Source: an uncultured Erwinia sp.
Lineage (GTDB): Bacteria; Pseudomonadota; Gammaproteobacteria; Enterobacterales; Enterobacteriaceae
DNA: 64,000 nucleotides
Direction of reading: 5' to 3'
Assembly (NCBI GenBank): GCA_946221915.1
Contig: CAMIKG010000002.1
Coordinates: 1-64,000 of the forward strand
Below, one piece after another: positions 61,575-64,000 of this stretch (the stretch's first letter is position 1; each line of letters opens with the position of its first letter). The position numbers and the translations under genes are program-made. Under the pieces are notes generated by a model. That model saw only the letters and a list, made by a program, of their open reading frames with translations, did not search any database and had not been told where the DNA came from.

Positions 61575-61977
61575 GCTTATCTCCGTCGTGTTAGCCGCCA
61601 TAAAGCTGCCACAACCGCCGGGATCTGTAAACTGAGCGCCAGCGGAAAAATTTGCGCTAAGTTACGCGTTTCTGCTGCTGCATGGCGTTGTTACAGAGCG
61701 TTGGTGGAAATTTGCCAATATAGTTAGCAATTTAAATTGATTAGATTTGCTTAATTGATTGCGCTTCCGGTAAAGCATATTAAGCATCGTAAAGGCTAAC
61801 TTTAATTAGGATTAAATCATTTAAATTGTTATTAGCGCAGTTTTGTTGTGCTGCAGGAAATAAAAATATTAAAGCTGTTAATCACTGATTTGGCAGTAAT
61901 CCACGCAGGTTCTGACGGCAGAAAGTAATAAGGAAGGTGGAAGAAAAATATCAGCCCCGTGAAGGGGCTAATTGGTT
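61575..61977. other. 403-bp AT-rich intergenic region
   Basis: No gene seen. It holds the ybaK-type promoter on the left, a low-complexity AT stretch around 61715-61840 and the GGDEF terminator on the right. Confidence 0.5.
61944..61969 (-). terminator. Intrinsic terminator of GGDEF gene
   Basis: On the minus strand AGCCCC-TTCAC-GGGGCT is followed by GATATTTTT, nine bases after the GGDEF stop. Confidence 0.75.
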
Positions 61978-63075
61978 TTAAACCGCATCAGCAGACAGTG
62001 CGCTGCTGGCCTTGGGTAAATCGTCGACGCTGAGAATGGTATTACGGCCTTTGTTTTTAGCAACATACAGTGCGCGGTCGGCATTGGCCAGCGCCTGGTC
62101 AAAATCATCTGCCAGTAGCGGCGCAATGCCGACGCTCACGGTAACATGTGTGGCAACACGCTCATTAAAGCGGTGTGGGATCTCAAGGTTCAGCACATAT
62201 TGCCGGATACGTTCCGCCAGCTTCAGCGCGATGGCGGCGTTAACGTTGGTCAGCAGCACCAGAAACTCTTCACCGCCATAGCGGGTAACGATATCGCGTG
62301 AACGTACCGCGTCGCGAATCGCCACGGAGACGCGCGCCAGCGCCTGATCGCCCATGGCATGGCCATAGTTGTCGTTATAAGCCTTGAAGTGATCGATATC
62401 AAGCAGCAGAACAAAATGGCTGCCGGAGTGGGTTTCAAGAATATTTTCCAGCCTGTTTTTCAGCCCGCGGCGGTTATACAGGCCGGTTAGCGGGTCGAGC
62501 ATGCTGAGGTCGCTGTAGGTCTCTTTCTCTTCATACAGCTGGTACATCAGGCGGCGGGTAAAGTTGTCGCTGCGGCGGCGCATCAGGTGATGCAGGGTAA
62601 AGCCAATCAGCGGCAGAGAGATGGTAGAGAGCAGCAGCATCAGGTGGTGGCCGGCATCCAGCATCAGTACGGTCAGGGCGGCGGGCGCGGTATGCAGGCA
62701 AAAAGCCAGTAAATGATCGCCAAGGGCAATCGAGCTTATAAAGAAAATGCTGATCAGGCTGACCAGCAAAAAATTGCCGTCCGCATAAGCGCTCTGGGTG
62801 TATTTCAGGGAGATATGCCATGCCCATAAGATTCCGGTCAGCAGTGATACGCTATTTAATAGCGATAATTTGACTTTTGGCCGGAAAAACGTCCAGCCAA
62901 ACAGGGCAATACTCATCACCGGAATCAGTAATGTTGGTAAAAGGACTGTTGAGGAAGATGAATATTTAAAATTCAACAACAGGAAGAGGGATGTCGCTGT
63001 GTTTAAAAAAAGAAAAAGCATTGTTGTCAGGCGATATTTGCTATGAAGCAATTCGTCATAAGTTAGTAATTTCAT
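61978..63075 (-). CDS. Membrane-bound diguanylate cyclase (GGDEF)
   Basis: 365 residues. Six membrane helices in residues 15-165, a short coiled linker (YQLYEEKETYSDLSMLDPLTGLYNRRG), then a GGDEF domain with active site GGEEF at 267-271 and the inhibitory site RSRD at 258-261, correctly spaced by five residues. It makes cyclic di-GMP and should be product-inhibited. The membrane part probably senses an unknown signal. The ATG at 63075 has a weak ribosome site; a longer frame from 63093 is possible. Confidence 0.92.
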   Translation of the reverse strand: MKLLTYDELLHSKYRLTTMLFLFLNTATSLFLLLNFKYSSSSTVLLPTLLIPVMSIALFGWTFFRPKVKLSLLNSVSLLTGILWAWHISLKYTQSAYADGNFLLVSLISIFFISSIALGDHLLAFCLHTAPAALTVLMLDAGHHLMLLLSTISLPLIGFTLHHLMRRRSDNFTRRLMYQLYEEKETYSDLSMLDPLTGLYNRRGLKNRLENILETHSGSHFVLLLDIDHFKAYNDNYGHAMGDQALARVSVAIRDAVRSRDIVTRYGGEEFLVLLTNVNAAIALKLAERIRQYVLNLEIPHRFNERVATHVTVSVGIAPLLADDFDQALANADRALYVAKNKGRNTILSVDDLPKASSALSADAV

Positions 63076-63361
63076 ATTATATACTCGCTGCAACCCTGAA
63101 ATACCAAAGCATTAAACCTGACATTCGATTTTATTATTCTGTCAGGAATAGTTATTGTGAGTAATTATTTTCTTCTAAGAATGGTAAACGCCGCAATCTA
63201 TCACTTTCCCTTCAGCCTGTCATCCTCAGGTACAAAGTTTCAACAATTATGCTGCAAAATGAAAAGGATTGTCATATGCTATTGGTAATCATTATCACCT
63301 AAGGGTTATGATGATGTGAGCGGCGATAACAACAGCGTGTGGACTATGGGGAGTAAGCTGG

Positions 63362-63598
63362 ATGTTGGGAAAACGACTGGATAGCGGCTGGGGTGTCCTG
63401 CTGCCCTGCGCCATGATACCGGTGCTGGCGATGATGGATCTCTCTTTTTCACAGTGGCGTGCGCTGATGGTGATTGCGCTGCTGGCGACCGTCAGTATGC
63501 TGTACCACAAACGTCTGCGTCATTATCTGCTGCTGCCGTCCTGTATCGCACTGGCAGGGTCGCTGGTGGCGATCTCAGTGAAACTCACCGCCTGGTAA
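63362..63598 (+). CDS. DUF1435 family small membrane protein
   Basis: 78 residues, two or three hydrophobic segments: SGWGVLLPCAMIPVLAMMDL, ALMVIALLATVSMLYHKRLR, then HYLLLPSCIALAGSLVAI. The ending HKRLRHYLLLPSCIAL fits DUF1435. GGGGAG lies nine bases before the ATG. Function unknown. Confidence 0.75.
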   Translation: MLGKRLDSGWGVLLPCAMIPVLAMMDLSFSQWRALMVIALLATVSMLYHKRLRHYLLLPSCIALAGSLVAISVKLTAW

Positions 63599-63698
63599 CG
63601 AAACGGGCGCACGTGAGCACGTCAACATATCGATGTTTTCGGATAATCAAGGAAACTATTAACAGGGAGGCACTGCTCAGAAGGGAATTTCACAACGT

Positions 63699-63785
63699 TG
63701 GTGCGAAGAGAGGGACTTGAACCCTCACGTCCGTAAGAACACTAACACCTGAAGCTAGCGCGTCTACCAATTCCGCCACCTTCGC
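63699..63785 (-). tRNA. tRNA-Leu(CAG), copy 1
   Basis: 87 nt with encoded CCA. Reads GCGAAGGTGGCGGAATTGGT from the 5' end; the anticodon loop CTTCAGG gives CAG; long variable arm; TTCAAGTCC T-loop; acceptor pair GCGAAGG / CTTCGC. Confidence 0.98.
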
Positions 63786-63822
63786 ATACCTTGTTGTAAA
63801 ATCTTTACTGCTATTGCTGTGT

Positions 63823-63909
63823 TGGTGCGAAGAGAGGGACTTGAACCCTCACGTCCGTAAGAACACTAACACCTGAAGCTAGCGCGTCTACCAATTCCGC
63901 CACCTTCGC
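63823..63909 (-). tRNA. tRNA-Leu(CAG), copy 2
   Basis: Identical to copy 1 over its 87 nt; 37 bp separate the two. A tandem cluster like leuQPV of E. coli. Confidence 0.98.
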
Positions 63910-63937
63910 GTCAAATGCACAGCAATGTTATGGTTGT

Positions 63938-64000
63938 TGGTGCGAAGAGAGGGACTTGAACCCTCACGTCCGTAAGGACACTAACACCTGAAGCTAGCGC
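63938..64000 (-). tRNA. tRNA-Leu(CAG), copy 3 (5' end beyond window)
   Basis: 63 nt visible, including CCA, T-arm, variable arm and anticodon CAG. Differs from copies 1 and 2 by one base in the variable arm (GTCCTTACGG instead of GTTCTTACGG). Confidence 0.95.

Noticed and set aside
63699..64000. tRNA-Leu cluster as integration site of a genomic island
   Set aside because: No integrase gene or direct repeat of the tRNA end was seen within the window.

Overview
The window is a chromosomal segment of an enterobacterium. The closest fit is an Erwiniaceae-like genome (Pantoea/Erwinia type): recognisable enterobacterial genes (opgB, symE, rtcBR, hipBA, three tRNA-Leu(CAG) copies) in mostly GC-rich coding sequence, interrupted by AT-richer accessory patches. 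The gene set (hsdRMS, symE, opgB, leuQPV-type tRNAs) recalls the E. coli immigration-control region near 98-99 min, but the content in between differs. This placement is an inference from gene content only.

Layout. 1-7.4 kb: type I restriction-modification locus (hsdS cut by the window edge, hsdM, hsdR, minus strand) with a divergent TIR-domain gene. 8-12.9 kb: two paralogous two-gene modules (a 52-56 residue protein plus a TacT-like GNAT acetyltransferase). The first is followed by an Xre/ImmA-type gene that has lost its normal start codon. Between the modules lie a DUF1176 gene and a symE/SymR type I toxin-antitoxin pair with a LexA box. Together 1-12.9 kb reads as a defence/stress island, ending in a chemoreceptor-gene scar. 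13.1-21.2 kb: guanidine operon on the minus strand: guanidine-I (ykkC) riboswitch, intrinsic terminator, ABC transporter, two carboxyguanidine-deiminase-type subunits and a biotin-dependent carboxylase. No allophanate hydrolase gene is present.

21.4-26.6 kb: DUF4153 membrane protein, DUF3289/DUF943 pair, MetQ-type lipoprotein and a zinc-ribbon protein of unknown function. 26.7-31.1 kb: an unusual catabolic operon (pdxA2, a kinase fused to a glucitol-PTS IIB domain, a KdgT-type permease, a glucitol-PTS IIA protein; no IIC), preceded by an inverted repeat and a CRP-like site. This is the most unusual arrangement in the window. 31.2-35.8 kb: RNA-repair locus with rtcR divergent from a sigma-54 promoter driving rtcB, a nucleotidyltransferase gene and a membrane-protein gene; no rtcA. 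35.9-37.3 kb: probable peptidoglycan-attacking toxin with a periplasmic lysozyme-inhibitor-like immunity protein. 37.5-38.7 kb: short cobalamin-independent methionine-synthase-like gene.

38.9-44.7 kb: sugar-type ABC operon (binding protein, two permeases, ATPase, a metallo-beta-lactamase-fold hydrolase, LacI regulator). 44.8-46.5 kb: hipBA with four HipB operators. 46.5-54.1 kb: opgB, a tautomerase, two LysR regulators, two acyltransferases, an SDR and a histidine phosphatase. 54.4-58.2 kb: operon of MFS transporter, LacI regulator and nucleoside hydrolase, with a perfect palindrome inside its promoter. 58.3-61.6 kb: PepSY protein with an (EHA)6 repeat, a His/Met-rich DUF2946-type protein, a VOC protein and YbaK. 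62-64 kb: a GGDEF protein, a DUF1435 protein and tandem tRNA-Leu genes running off the right edge.
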